From assembly GCA_005883215.1 (NCBI GenBank), contig VAYS01000016.1, positions 51,066 through 115,065 on the forward strand: a stretch of 64,000 nucleotides of DNA, given 5' to 3'. Position numbers and translations under genes: made by a program. Under the pieces are notes generated by a model that made no database searches, had not been told where the DNA came from, and saw only the letters and a program-made list of their open reading frames with translations. This DNA is from Actinomycetota bacterium (lineage in GTDB: Bacteria; Actinomycetota; Thermoleophilia; Solirubrobacterales; Solirubrobacteraceae). The stretch's first letter is position 1. Each line of letters starts with the position of its first letter. Positions 7,710-16,605 of this stretch are shown here, in pieces.

Positions 7710-9245
7710 GTGTCGGAGAAGAACATCGAGCTCGTGCGCCGCTCCTACGAGTTCTACAACTCGGGCGACTGGGATTCGCTCCTTGACACCTTCTCGCCCG
7801 ACGTCGAGGTGTGGCCCGCTCCGGGGTTTCCCGAAGGCGGCCCCTTCAGAGGACGGGAAGAAGTCCGCCGCTTCTATGAAGGGCTCGGCGAAGGCTGGAA
7901 GCCGGGCGCCATGGTGGTCCCGCAGGAACTCCTCGGGGTGGGCGACAAGGTGCTCGTCGCGTTTGAGTGGCGGGGGGTCGGCGAGCTCAGCGGTATCGAG
8001 GTGACGTCGGCCTGGAGCTCCGTGGTGACCGTCCGTGACGGCCAAATCGCGCGCGCCGACTACTTCGCTGATCGGGACGCCGCGATCACCGCGGCCGGGC
8101 TGAATAAGGCGGCAGGGCGAGAACCGGGTCGGGGTGGCCCGACGTACAGCTCGGCTGGGGTCGACTACGGGGCGCTCGACGCCGGCAAGCGAAACGCCCT
8201 GACCGAGGCGCTTGCGACCTCGCACTTGCTCTCATCGCGCGGAGGATCGGCCGTCGAGGAGTCTCGCGGTGAGCCGGCCTTCGTCTTTCAGTTCGGCGGC
8301 CAAACGTTCGCCTTCGTGATCGAGGGACTCGGCACCAAGTCGATCATCGCCGGTCAGGTGCTCGAGGACCTGGGCGAAAACCGCTTCGCAGATGTCGCCT
8401 ACGACACGGTGGCGGCAATCGTCAACGACCTGTGCTGTGTCGGCGCTCTCCCCCTGGTCGTAAACGCCTACTTCGCCACCGGCACTTCCGACTGGTACGC
8501 GCACTCCGATCGCCAGAGCGAACTCCTCTCCGGCTGGCGAGCGGCGTGCGAAGACGCCGGGGCGACGTGGGGCGGGGGTGAGTCTCCGTCGCTGCCAGAG
8601 CTGGTCAGCGTCCCCGAGATCGAGCTGGCCGGGAGCGCCGTCGGCGTGGTGCCCGACGGCAAACAGGCAATCCTGGGATCTGAACTGGCGTCCGGCGACC
8701 AGATCGTCTTCGTGGCCAGCAGCGGGCTGCACGCCAACGGCTCCTCGCTGGCTCGGCTGATCGCCGGCCGTCTCCCCGACGGCTACGGCGCACGCCTGCC
8801 CGGCGGCCGCACGTTTGGGCAGGCGCTGCTCGATCGCTCGGTCATCTACGCGCGGCTCGTGGAAGCCCTGATCACGAGCGACGTACCGGTCCACTACCTC
8901 AGCCACATCACCGGCCACGGGCTGCTCAAGCTGATGCGACCGGCGCGCGACTTGACCTACCGCATCACCTCGCTGCCGGAGGTGCCCGAGGTGCTCGAGT
9001 TCCTCGTCGAGCAGGCCGAGATGTCGCCGAGCGCCGCCTACTGCACCTTCAACATGGGCTGTGGCTACGCCGTCTACTGCCCCCCGGGAGCGGGCCAGGA
9101 GGTCGTGGACATAGCCGGCCGGCTGAAGCTCGGCGCCCACGTCGCCGGGGTAGTCGAAGACGGTCCCCGACGGGTGATCCTCGAACCCAACGGGGTCACC
9201 TACGACGCCGACGCGCTGGACCTGACGCCCCGCCGGACGCCATAG
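7710..9245 (+). CDS. SnoaL-like domain fused to PurM-like (AIR synthase-type) protein
   Basis: 511-residue two-domain protein. Residues 1-125 form a SnoaL-like/NTF2-fold domain (IELVRRSYEFYNSGDWDSLL, FSPDVEVWPAPG, RDGQIARADYFADRD). From about residue 148 the protein follows phosphoribosylformylglycinamidine cyclo-ligase (PurM/AIR synthase): YSSAGVDYGALDAGK, GLGTKS, DTVAAIVNDLCCVGA, and SSGLHANGSSLAR, with the Gly-rich ATP-binding signatures of the superfamily. No other purine gene is nearby. Start is GTG at 7710, chosen because it begins the SnoaL domain. The fusion is unusual: the NTF2-like part could supply a ligand pocket, or the PurM part could be a paralogue with a new substrate. It is not safe to call it purM. 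Confidence 0.82.
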   Translation: MSEKNIELVRRSYEFYNSGDWDSLLDTFSPDVEVWPAPGFPEGGPFRGREEVRRFYEGLGEGWKPGAMVVPQELLGVGDKVLVAFEWRGVGELSGIEVTSAWSSVVTVRDGQIARADYFADRDAAITAAGLNKAAGREPGRGGPTYSSAGVDYGALDAGKRNALTEALATSHLLSSRGGSAVEESRGEPAFVFQFGGQTFAFVIEGLGTKSIIAGQVLEDLGENRFADVAYDTVAAIVNDLCCVGALPLVVNAYFATGTSDWYAHSDRQSELLSGWRAACEDAGATWGGGESPSLPELVSVPEIELAGSAVGVVPDGKQAILGSELASGDQIVFVASSGLHANGSSLARLIAGRLPDGYGARLPGGRTFGQALLDRSVIYARLVEALITSDVPVHYLSHITGHGLLKLMRPARDLTYRITSLPEVPEVLEFLVEQAEMSPSAAYCTFNMGCGYAVYCPPGAGQEVVDIAGRLKLGAHVAGVVEDGPRRVILEPNGVTYDADALDLTPRRTP

Positions 9246-9383
9246 GCCGCCCAACCGCGCGCGCCCAGGCCGGCCGCGAGCTCCGAGAGCGTGCTCGCGC
9301 CCGCAGCTTCGCGTCGGCTCCGGCCGATGAGTTTCCCGCCTCGACCCGGTCTCATGCCCGTGCAACCGAAACAGGAGGCCGCC

Positions 9384-9947
9384 GTGGCAACCGCAGAGAA
9401 CTCGAGGAACCTAGTGCTGCAGATGTCGATCTCGGTCGATGCCTTCGTGGCCGGGCCGGAGGGCGAGCTGGACTGGATCTTCGCCGATCCGGACCCCGAG
9501 CTGACCGCGTGGACGGTGGACTCGGTGTGGCAGGCGGGCGTGCACGCGATGGGGAGCGCGACCTACCGCGAGATGGCGGCCCACTGGCCGACCTCGACGG
9601 AGCCATACGCCGCTCCGATGAACGAGCTGCCCAAGGTGGTGTTCTCAAAGAGCCTGACTGAGGCCCCGTGGGGCGAGACCCGCATCGTGCGCGGTGACCT
9701 CGTCGAGGAGGTGGGGCGCCTCAAGGCCGAGCCGGGCAATCCGATCATGGCCCACGGCGGCGCGCGCTTTGCCCGTGCGCTCTGCGCCGCCGGGCTCGTC
9801 GACGAGTATCGCCTTCGCGTCCACCCGGTCGCCCTGGGCGCCGGGCTGCCGTTGTTCTCGGACCTGCCCGCTCGCCAAAGGCTCGAGCTCGTCGACGCCA
9901 AGGCCTACGGTTCGGGCGTCGCGGTGCACATCTATCGCCCCACCTGA
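9384..9947 (+). CDS. Dihydrofolate reductase family protein (RibD C-terminal-like)
   Basis: 187-residue NAD(P)H-dependent reductase of the DHFR/RibD C-terminal superfamily. It begins with the typical LVLQMSISVDAFVAGPEGEL strand-helix and continues with MGSATYREMAAHW, KVVFSKSL and MAHGGARFARALCAAGLVDE. It ends with HPVALGAGLPLF, as in the family. The frame is open further upstream, but the GTG at 9384 has an ideal AGGAGG five to ten bases before it and removes a non-conserved Pro-rich leader, so I prefer it. A role in antibiotic or nucleotide-like metabolism is unproven. Confidence 0.85.
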   Translation: MATAENSRNLVLQMSISVDAFVAGPEGELDWIFADPDPELTAWTVDSVWQAGVHAMGSATYREMAAHWPTSTEPYAAPMNELPKVVFSKSLTEAPWGETRIVRGDLVEEVGRLKAEPGNPIMAHGGARFARALCAAGLVDEYRLRVHPVALGAGLPLFSDLPARQRLELVDAKAYGSGVAVHIYRPT

Positions 9948-9968
9948 GCAGGGAAGCCGGGCTCGCCG

Positions 9969-10496
9969 CTAGCCGTCCTCGCCGATCACCAGGCAGGTCG
10001 TGGTGGCGTGGGCGAGCAGCTTGCCGGTCTCGAGCGCGGTCGCCCGCCCCTCGGCGGTCGCCAGCTTGCGCCCGACGTGCACCGCCAACCCCTCCGCCCG
10101 CACCACCCCGGTGGCGACGCTCAGCGGGCGCACGAAGTGGACGTTGACCTGGAGCGTGGTGTACGCCTGCCCGGCCTCGAGTGTGCTCTGCACGGCGCAG
10201 CCCATGGCCGAGTCCAGCATGGTCATCGCGATTCCGCCGTGGACGACGCCGAGCGGGTTGTAGTGAAACTCGGCCGGGACGAGCTCGAACACCGCCCGGC
10301 CGCTCTCGACCCCGACGAGGTCGACCCCGAGCGTGGCCGCGAACGGCGGCGGCGGCAGCTCGCCCGCGGCGATCGCGCGCATGACCTCCAGGCCCGACCG
10401 CGACCGGCTCGCGGCCGCGACCACGGCGGGATCCTCCCAGGAGATCGTCCGGGTGCGAGCCCCCTGCAGAACCGCCTCATCGGCGCCGCCGCTCAT
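9969..10496 (-). CDS. PaaI-type hotdog thioesterase
   Basis: 175-residue acyl-CoA thioesterase-like protein of the PaaI/hotdog family. The core HYNPLGVVHGGIAMTMLDSA (about residues 88-107) holds the conserved HGG signature, followed by TLQVNVHFVRPLSVATG and GRKLATAEGRA. Its ATG at 10496 overlaps the stop of the upstream MFS gene by four bases (ATGA), so the pair is translationally coupled. It probably hydrolyses an aromatic or fatty acyl-CoA; the substrate is not predictable. Being in one operon with an efflux pump under an HxlR regulator suggests stress or xenobiotic handling. Confidence 0.85.
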   Translation of the reverse strand: MSGGADEAVLQGARTRTISWEDPAVVAAASRSRSGLEVMRAIAAGELPPPPFAATLGVDLVGVESGRAVFELVPAEFHYNPLGVVHGGIAMTMLDSAMGCAVQSTLEAGQAYTTLQVNVHFVRPLSVATGVVRAEGLAVHVGRKLATAEGRATALETGKLLAHATTTCLVIGEDG

Positions 10497-11905
10497 GCCG
10501 GCGCCTCCGCCGGCTGCATCCCGGCCGCCGGGAGGGGCCGCCCCGCGCGCCCCATCACCGTGAGGCAAAGCCCGGCGGCCAGCGACGCGATGATCATCAG
10601 TACCCACGCACCGTTGAAGTCCTGACCCGTGCCGGCGGCGCCGCCAAGCACCGCCACCAGCATCGCCACCCCCAGCGCCGAGCCGATCTGGCGCCCGGTC
10701 GTCTGCACGGCGATCCCGGTCGCCAGTCGCGCCGGGGGCAGCGCGGCGGCGGCCGCCGAGGTAAGCGAGGGCAGGATCAGCCCTACCCCTGCTCCGCCGA
10801 CCAGCATCTGGGGCAGGAAGTCCGACGCATAGTGCACGTCGGGCCCTAGCCACGCCAACCGCATCACGCCGCCGAGGGCGAACACCAGCGCCCCGGCGAT
10901 GCCGACCCGCCCGGGACCGAAGCGGGCGCCCAGCCGGGCGCCCGGCACCGCGAACGTCGCCGCCATCGCCGGCCCGGGAAACAGCATCAGCCCGGCGGTG
11001 AGGACGTCGCGATGCCAGACCTCGGTGAGGAACAGCACGCTCGACAACAGCATCGCTGCGAAGGCGACAAAGAACAGCGTGGTGGCGACCGTGGCCACGC
11101 TGAACGCGCGGGCCCGCAACAGCACCGGCTCGAGGATCGGCGCCGCATGCCGCGCGCTGCGCCGCACCAGCGCACCCAGCAACGCGAAGGCCAGCACCAA
11201 CAGTCCCACCACCTGCCCACTGATCCAGCCCCAATCGGGGCCCTTGACGATCGCCAAGATCGCCGCGCCCACGCCGAGCGCCAACAGCCCGGCCCCGGCG
11301 AGGTCGGCGCGCGCGCGGTCGGGGTGGCGGATCTCGCTGAGCACCCGCCACCCGACCACCAGGGTGATCAGACCGACGGGGACGTTGACCAGGAACACCC
11401 AGCGCCAGCTCGCCTGCACCAGCAGCCCGCCCAGCGGCGGACCCGCCGCCGCGCCCACGCCGCCCACCGCCGCCCACAGCCCGATAGCCACGTGGCGGCG
11501 CTCGGGCGCAAACGAAGGCAACAGCAGCCCCAGCGACGCCGGCGTGAGCAGCGCACCCCCAACCGCCTGCGCCGCGCGGGCACCGGTCAGCAACCCCGCC
11601 GAGGGCGCCGCCGCGCACACCGCCGAGGCGGCGGTGAACAGCCCGATGCCGAGCAGGAAGGCGCGCTTGCGTCCCATGTGGTCAGACCAGCGCCCGGCGG
11701 GGATCAGAAGCGCCGCGAACACGATCGCGTAGGCGTTGAGCACCCACGACAACGACCCCAGGCTCGTCCCGGTGAAGTCCTTGGCGATCTGCGGAAAGGC
11801 GATGTTGACGATGAACAGGTCCAGGACGGACATGAACACCCCCACCACAACCACGCCCATCACCAACGATCTCCGCCGCCCGGTCACTGCCCGCTCGTCG
11901 CCCAC
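10493..11905 (-). CDS. MFS efflux transporter, DHA2 family
   Basis: 470-residue drug:H+ antiporter-type permease with about 14 membrane segments. Diagnostic blocks are LDLFIVNIAFPQIAKDF in TM1, SWVLNAYAIVFAALLIPAGR, the loop GRWSDHMGRKRAF (motif A) and GPPLGGLLVQASWRWVFLVN (motif C region). It is probably an exporter of hydrophobic compounds. It is transcribed divergently from the HxlR regulator across a 100-base gap with a perfect palindrome, and is coupled by ATGA overlap to the thioesterase downstream. Confidence 0.9.
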   Translation of the reverse strand: MGDERAVTGRRRSLVMGVVVVGVFMSVLDLFIVNIAFPQIAKDFTGTSLGSLSWVLNAYAIVFAALLIPAGRWSDHMGRKRAFLLGIGLFTAASAVCAAAPSAGLLTGARAAQAVGGALLTPASLGLLLPSFAPERRHVAIGLWAAVGGVGAAAGPPLGGLLVQASWRWVFLVNVPVGLITLVVGWRVLSEIRHPDRARADLAGAGLLALGVGAAILAIVKGPDWGWISGQVVGLLVLAFALLGALVRRSARHAAPILEPVLLRARAFSVATVATTLFFVAFAAMLLSSVLFLTEVWHRDVLTAGLMLFPGPAMAATFAVPGARLGARFGPGRVGIAGALVFALGGVMRLAWLGPDVHYASDFLPQMLVGGAGVGLILPSLTSAAAAALPPARLATGIAVQTTGRQIGSALGVAMLVAVLGGAAGTGQDFNGAWVLMIIASLAAGLCLTVMGRAGRPLPAAGMQPAEAPA

Positions 11906-11947
11906 CGCCTGCCTCCTCTAGTCCAAGGTTTCATGAAGGGACTCAAG

Positions 11948-11976
11948 ACCATATACAAAAGGGTTGCTTGAAGCAA
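11948..11976 (-). promoter_or_regulatory. Probable promoter of the MFS-thioesterase operon
   Basis: On the minus strand a TTGCTT (-35, bases 11976-11971) is followed after 17 bases by TATGGT (-10, bases 11953-11948). The -35 lies inside the right half of the palindrome 11961-11979, so a protein bound there would block it. Confidence 0.45.
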
Positions 11977-11979
11977 CCC
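11961..11979. promoter_or_regulatory. 19-bp perfect palindrome, probable HxlR operator
   Basis: A nine-base half site GGGTTGCTT is followed by one central G and its exact reverse complement. It sits in the middle of the divergent MFS/HxlR gap. Each half contains a TTGCTT that could act as the -35 of the promoter on its own strand, so one dimer of the adjacent HxlR protein could control both directions. Confidence 0.6.
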
Positions 11980-12005
11980 AATATTGCTAACCTGGTCTAG
12001 AACCC

Positions 12006-12497
12006 GTGCTAAGGCGTGATTACGAAACCCAGGTCTGCTCGATCGCCCGCGCGCTCGAGCTGGTCGGCGAGCGCTGGACGCTGCTGATCCTGCGCAACGT
12101 CTTCCTCGGCGTCCGGCGCTTCGACGACCTCCAATCCCAGCTCGGGATCGCGCGCAACGTGCTCGCCACTCGCCTCGAGCGGCTGGTGGACAACGGCGTG
12201 CTCGAGCGCCATCCCTACGGCGAGCGCCGCGTGCGCCACGAGTACCGCCTGACCGACAAGGGGCGCGCGCTGTGGCCGGTGCTGGTCGAGCTCATGCAGT
12301 GGGGCGACCACTACTCCCCCACCCCCGGCGGCCCGCCGACCGTGCTGCGCCACGAGGGCTGCGGCGGCTTTATGGGCCCGCACCGCACCTGCACCCGCTG
12401 CGGCGCCCTGCTCGAGTTCGACGACGTGCGCGCCGAGGTCGGACCCGGCGCCTCGCCCGAGCACCCGCTGCGCACCCGGGAATACGCGCGGGCCTAG
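12006..12497 (+). CDS. HxlR-family transcriptional regulator
   Basis: 163-residue winged-helix regulator. The first 100 residues match HxlR: CSIARALELVGERWTLLILR, RFDDLQSQLGIARNVLATRL (recognition helix) and RHEYRLTDKGRAL. The N-terminal Cys of HxlR sensors is present (residue 11). The C-terminal extension holds CGG and, eleven residues on, CTRCG, a possible metal or redox site. The GTG at 12006 lies only about 14 bases after a weak -10-like CTAACC, so the message may be nearly leaderless. It is divergent from the MFS-thioesterase operon and probably regulates it through the palindrome at 11961-11979. Confidence 0.88.
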   Translation: MLRRDYETQVCSIARALELVGERWTLLILRNVFLGVRRFDDLQSQLGIARNVLATRLERLVDNGVLERHPYGERRVRHEYRLTDKGRALWPVLVELMQWGDHYSPTPGGPPTVLRHEGCGGFMGPHRTCTRCGALLEFDDVRAEVGPGASPEHPLRTREYARA

Positions 12498-12586
12498 GCT
12501 GCGGAGAAGAGAAACCCGATCAGGTCGAACCCGGCGGTCGGCTAGGGTCGGCTCCTACTCCATCTCCGACCAAAGAGGCAGGCCAT

Positions 12587-12853
12587 ATGCACGCAGTTGT
12601 GACTCACGTGACCGTCAAGGACCGCGATAAGGCGATCGAGACGCTGGGCAACGAGGTGGTGCCCGGGGTCTCGCAGGCACCGGGCTTCGTCGCCGGCTAC
12701 TGGGTCAGCCCCCAGCCCGACAAGGGTGTGGGGATCGTGGTGTTCGAGTCCGAGGAGGCCGCCAAGGCCGCGGCGGAGCGGGTCGGGGCGCGGCCGGGCG
12801 ACGAGGTCACGATGGACAGCGTCGAGGTCGGCGAGGTCGTGGCCAACGCCTGA
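12587..12853 (+). CDS. Antibiotic biosynthesis monooxygenase (ABM)-like small protein
   Basis: 88-residue protein with a ferredoxin-like ABM/dimeric alpha-beta barrel fold: HAVVTHVTVKDRDKAIETL, VSQAPGFVAGYWVSP and VGIVVFESEEAAKAAAE. Such small monomers form dimers that act on aromatic or haem-like ligands, or have unknown roles. The ATG at 12587 follows AGAGGCAGG, a fair ribosome-binding site. It lies 89 bases after the HxlR gene on the same strand. No catalytic residue can be assigned. Confidence 0.75.
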   Translation: MHAVVTHVTVKDRDKAIETLGNEVVPGVSQAPGFVAGYWVSPQPDKGVGIVVFESEEAAKAAAERVGARPGDEVTMDSVEVGEVVANA

Positions 12854-12865
12854 CCGGGGCGGGCG

Positions 12866-13669
12866 TCAGGTCGGCGATGGCGCGGGCTCGGGCGGTCGCG
12901 CGGGCTCGGGCAGCACCCGCTCGACGAGCGCGCCCGCCGGCCGCTCCGCCATCTCCGGGTGCAGATCGGTGCGGTAGTCGATCAGCGCGAGACTGGTGAC
13001 GAGCATGTAGTCGGCGGCGTTGAGCGACTCGCCTCCCAGCACGCCGGCGTCGATCCAGGAATCGATCCGGTCGAGCATCGCCGGCAGCGCGGCAAGCAGC
13101 TCGCGTTCCGTCTCGGGGTTGGCGCCGAACGTGAAGCGCGCCAAGCTGTGCACGAAGGCGAAGCGGACGGGCTCGCGCTGGAACAGGAGCGGCCCGAGCC
13201 GTCCGTCATTGCCCCGGCGGCGCATGGCATCGCGGCCGTGGAGCCCGGCGGCAAGCACCAGCCGCCGGGCGGCCATCTGGAAGACCTCGTCGCCCCAGCG
13301 CTCGGCTTCCTCGACCGCTCGCCGCAACTCGGGGTCGGCCGGGAACAGCGGTGGATCGGGCTGCAGCCGGTCGAGGAAGCGCGCGATCTTGCGGTTGGAC
13401 TGGACGCGTTCGCCGCCGATCGCCAGCGCGGGCACCGTCCCGAGACGGTCCGCCATGGCCAGCGAGGCGGTCCGCCGGCCGTCGACGTCGCGCACGGCGC
13501 CCGCATTGCCCGGAAACCCCCGCAGCCGCACGCCCACCGGATGCAGCCCGGTGACCAGCTCCACCGTCCGGTAGGAGATGCCCTTGTGCTCGAGCAGCAG
13601 CATCCCGGTGCGGCAAGCGTGGGAGCCGAGAATGACATAGAGCGTGGGCGTCGGGGGTGCTGTGGCCAT
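12866..13669 (-). CDS. Glutathione S-transferase-like protein
   Basis: 267-residue protein with a thioredoxin-like GST N-domain (LYVILGSHACRTGMLLLEHK, then VPALAIGGERVQSNRKIARF, the cis-Pro and substrate loop region) and a helical C-domain (LNAADYMLVTSLALIDY). The usual active-site Cys/Ser motif is replaced by HACRTG, so the catalytic residue may be this Cys. I start at the ATG at 13669 (MATAPP); the frame runs further up, but the extra residues look non-coding. Actinobacteria of this type usually use mycothiol rather than glutathione, so the true thiol is uncertain. Confidence 0.78.
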   Translation of the reverse strand: MATAPPTPTLYVILGSHACRTGMLLLEHKGISYRTVELVTGLHPVGVRLRGFPGNAGAVRDVDGRRTASLAMADRLGTVPALAIGGERVQSNRKIARFLDRLQPDPPLFPADPELRRAVEEAERWGDEVFQMAARRLVLAAGLHGRDAMRRRGNDGRLGPLLFQREPVRFAFVHSLARFTFGANPETERELLAALPAMLDRIDSWIDAGVLGGESLNAADYMLVTSLALIDYRTDLHPEMAERPAGALVERVLPEPARPPEPAPSPT

Positions 13670-13784
13670 CGCGCTCGGACGGTTGGGAGCAGGACAAGTT
13701 CTACTCCGCTGCGCGCCGCCCTGCGCGCCGCGCAGTCGTGACGCCACGCCGCCGCTGCCGGCCGCGGCGTGACAGGCTGTAGGG

Positions 13785-15179
13785 ATGAGCTACCCGCCCG
13801 GCCCCACCGAGGCGCCCGCCGTGCAGACCGCGCGGTGGATCGCGCGTCCGATCGCCTTCCTGGAGGACTGCCGGCGGCGCTTCGGTCCCAACTTCAGCGT
13901 GCGCTTCATCGGGTTCACCACCCCCACGGTGATGCTGTCCGATCCCCAGGCGATCCGCGAGCTCTACCGCGGAAACCACGACCTGCCGCCCGGGCGCACC
14001 TTTGCCCTGCGCCCGATCATGGGCGCCCGCTCGATCCTCTTGCTCGAAGGCGAGGAGCACCTGGCGCGGCGAAAGCTGATGCTCCCCCCCTTCCACGGCG
14101 AGCGCATGCGCGCCTACGAGGACACGGTGCGCGAGGTCGCCCAGGACGAGATCGAGCGCTGGCCGCTCGAGCAGACGTTTCCGCTTCACCCCTCGATGCA
14201 GGCGATAACGCTCGAGGTCATCCTGCGGGCGGTCTTCGGGGTCACCGACCCCCACCGCCGGGCGCGCCTGCGCGAGATGCTGCCCCGCCTGCTCAACGAC
14301 ACCGCCTCGGGCCGGCTCCAGCTGCGGGTCCTGGTCGCCCGTCGCCTGGGGCGCTCCGATCCGCTCGCCGACCTACGCGAGCTTGCTCGCGCTATCGACG
14401 ACTTGCTGTTCGCCGAGATCGCCGAGCGCCGCGCCGCAGCGGACGGCGACGGGCACGAGGACATCCTCTCCCAGCTGATGGCCGCCCGGTTTGAGGACGG
14501 GTCGCAGATGGCAGACCAGGAGCTGCGCGACCAGCTGATGACGCTGCTGCTCGCCGGCCACGAGACGACCGCCACCGCGCTGGCGTGGACCTTCGATCTG
14601 CTGCTGCGCAATCCCGCGGCGCTCTCGCGCCTGACCGCCGAGGTGGACGAGGGCGGCGACGACTACCTGCGGGCGGTGATCTCCGAGTCGCTGCGGCTGC
14701 GGCCGGTGGTCCCGCTGGCCGGCCGGCGCCTGGTGCGCGATCTGCGCACGGACGGCCTGGAGCTCGAGGCGGGGAGCGACGTCACACCGGCGATCTGGCT
14801 CACGCACACGCGCGGGGACCTATACCCGGAGCCGTACGCCTTCCGGCCCGAGCGTTTCCTCGAGCAGCCGCCCACCACCTACGGCTGGATTCCCTTCGGC
14901 GGCGGCGTGCGGCGCTGCCTGGGCGGGGCCTTCGCCGAGCTCGAGATGCGGGTGGTGCTCGCGGCGATCCTGCGACGCCGGGACGTGCAGGCCGCGAGCC
15001 GGCGGGCCGAGCGGATCACGCGCCGAAACGTCACGTTCTCGCCGCGGAAGGGGACGCGGGTGCGGGTGAGGCGGCGGGCGGAGCCGGCGGCGGGCCCCGG
15101 CGGCGTTGGCGGCGCCGCGGATGCGGCGGCGGGGCCGGACGAGCGCCGCCCCGCCGAGCGCCAGCCGGTCTCGGGCTAG
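13785..15179 (+). CDS. Cytochrome P450
   Basis: 464-residue haem monooxygenase. All hallmarks are visible: oxygen-activating I-helix AGHETTA (about residue 252), K-helix ESLRLRP (ExxR), PERF, and the haem-ligand loop FGGGVRRCLGG (Cys about residue 383). Length is typical for a soluble bacterial P450, with a Gly/Ala/Pro-rich tail of some 40 residues that is probably disordered. No ferredoxin or reductase gene is adjacent, so electron donors come from elsewhere. Substrate is unknown; the CYP110/CYP102-like PFGGGVRRC context fits oxidation of fatty acids or terpenes, but this is only a guess. Confidence 0.93.
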   Translation: MSYPPGPTEAPAVQTARWIARPIAFLEDCRRRFGPNFSVRFIGFTTPTVMLSDPQAIRELYRGNHDLPPGRTFALRPIMGARSILLLEGEEHLARRKLMLPPFHGERMRAYEDTVREVAQDEIERWPLEQTFPLHPSMQAITLEVILRAVFGVTDPHRRARLREMLPRLLNDTASGRLQLRVLVARRLGRSDPLADLRELARAIDDLLFAEIAERRAAADGDGHEDILSQLMAARFEDGSQMADQELRDQLMTLLLAGHETTATALAWTFDLLLRNPAALSRLTAEVDEGGDDYLRAVISESLRLRPVVPLAGRRLVRDLRTDGLELEAGSDVTPAIWLTHTRGDLYPEPYAFRPERFLEQPPTTYGWIPFGGGVRRCLGGAFAELEMRVVLAAILRRRDVQAASRRAERITRRNVTFSPRKGTRVRVRRRAEPAAGPGGVGGAADAAAGPDERRPAERQPVSG

Positions 15180-15222
15180 ACCCCGCCGCCCGCCCGAGCC
15201 CCAACCCCCTCGCCGGCGCCGC

Positions 15223-16530
15223 CTATGCCGCCCGCTCGTGCATCGGCGCCGGCGGCTTGGCCAACCACCCGCGCAAGCGGTCGTAGACCTCGGGGTGGTT
15301 GAGCAGCGCCAGGTGGTGGGCGGGGCCAACGTGGTGGCCGTACTCGGCTTGGAACGGGATCCGCCGGGTGCGGCCCTGGCCGGTGGCGCTGGGCACCAGC
15401 ACCAGGACGTCGCCGAGCAGCCGGCCCACGGGGTGGCGCGGGCTGCGGGTCACAGTGGCCGAGACGAAGCAGTGCGTCGCCCCCTCGAGCAGGGGCACCT
15501 CCCGGCACGCGGCCGCGCGCAGGGCGTCGGGGTCGCGGCCCCGCCAGTCCTCGTCGACCAGCGAGCCGTGGCGCAGGTCGCGGATCCCGGCCGAGCGCCG
15601 GCGAAGGAACGTGCCGAACATGCGCGTCTCGGGCAGGGCGGACAACGCCGCGGCGGCCAGATGGGCGCCCTGCTCGAGCGGCGCACCCAGGTGCGGCGTT
15701 CCCAGCGAGACGACGTGGCAGACGTGCTCGGTCCAGCGCTGGCCGCTCTCCGCCGCCTGATAGCAGGCGCTTCGCGCCACCAGGCCGCCGATCGAGTGAC
15801 CAACGAGCGCGACCTCTGACACCGGCACCGGCCAGGCCTCGACGAGCTGCTCGAGCAGCTCGGCGACCGAGCGCCCGTTCTCGGAGACGTGGCGGCCACT
15901 GTTGTAGCGCAGGTACACCGGGGTGAAGCCGAGCTCCTCGGCCAGGCGCGCGCCGTAGGTGTCGCGCGCGTCGCTGGCGTTCCACTGCCAGTAGAACTCG
16001 CTGCCCATCAGGCCGTGGAGGAACACCACCAGCCGCGAGGTCGCCTCGGGGAAGGCGGCGCCCAACGAGTCGGGGTCGATGGCCACCGGCTGGCCGTGGA
16101 GGCGCACCGAGGTGGGCTGGTGCAGGTCGCTTCCGGTGCGCTCGAGCCGGTCGCCGATCAGACCGTTGAGCGCGGCGATCGCCGCGCTCCCCGGGCGCGT
16201 GCTCGACAACAGCGCGTCGCGACCGATCCCCCCCGTCTCCATCGCCGCGTCGGCGGCTCGACCGAGCAGCGCCGCACCGGAGCCGATCGCGTCATAGCCG
16301 CGGCGCGAGAGCGCGTCGTGGATTATCTGGACCGGGCGGGCGGCGGGTCCCACGCCCCGGAACGCCCGCTGGGCGATGCCCAGGTGCATGTCGCGGATCG
16401 CGCCCGGAAAGGCCCGCAGCTCGCCGAAGGCCAGCGCGCTCAGCGCCCGCACCTCGTTGGGCTGGCTGCCGGCATCGGGGTCGGGGCCCCGTTGCCTACC
16501 GGTCGGGTCCGGGGCGGTCACCTGGGTCAT
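15223..16530 (-). CDS. Alpha/beta hydrolase, PGAP1/lipase-like
   Basis: 435-residue serine hydrolase. The N-terminal 160 residues are helical, followed by a hydrolase domain with FLHGLMGSEFYW (oxyanion region), the nucleophile elbow VGHSIGGLVAR (about residue 246) and VSLGTPHLGAPLEQ, a lipase/PGAP1-type lid entry. The catalytic His is probably in YGHHVGPAHHLALLNHPEV near the C-terminus. There is no signal peptide, so it is likely cytosolic. It is convergent with the P450 gene. A triacylglycerol or polyhydroxyalkanoate-type ester substrate is possible but not shown. Confidence 0.83.
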   Translation of the reverse strand: MTQVTAPDPTGRQRGPDPDAGSQPNEVRALSALAFGELRAFPGAIRDMHLGIAQRAFRGVGPAARPVQIIHDALSRRGYDAIGSGAALLGRAADAAMETGGIGRDALLSSTRPGSAAIAALNGLIGDRLERTGSDLHQPTSVRLHGQPVAIDPDSLGAAFPEATSRLVVFLHGLMGSEFYWQWNASDARDTYGARLAEELGFTPVYLRYNSGRHVSENGRSVAELLEQLVEAWPVPVSEVALVGHSIGGLVARSACYQAAESGQRWTEHVCHVVSLGTPHLGAPLEQGAHLAAAALSALPETRMFGTFLRRRSAGIRDLRHGSLVDEDWRGRDPDALRAAACREVPLLEGATHCFVSATVTRSPRHPVGRLLGDVLVLVPSATGQGRTRRIPFQAEYGHHVGPAHHLALLNHPEVYDRLRGWLAKPPAPMHERAA

Positions 16531-16605
16531 GCGGTCCCTCCTTGCGTCGGGTCGATTCCGCTTCGCCCAGAGCCTACGCCTCGTCCCGGTCTGCTCGGCG
16601 CCGGC

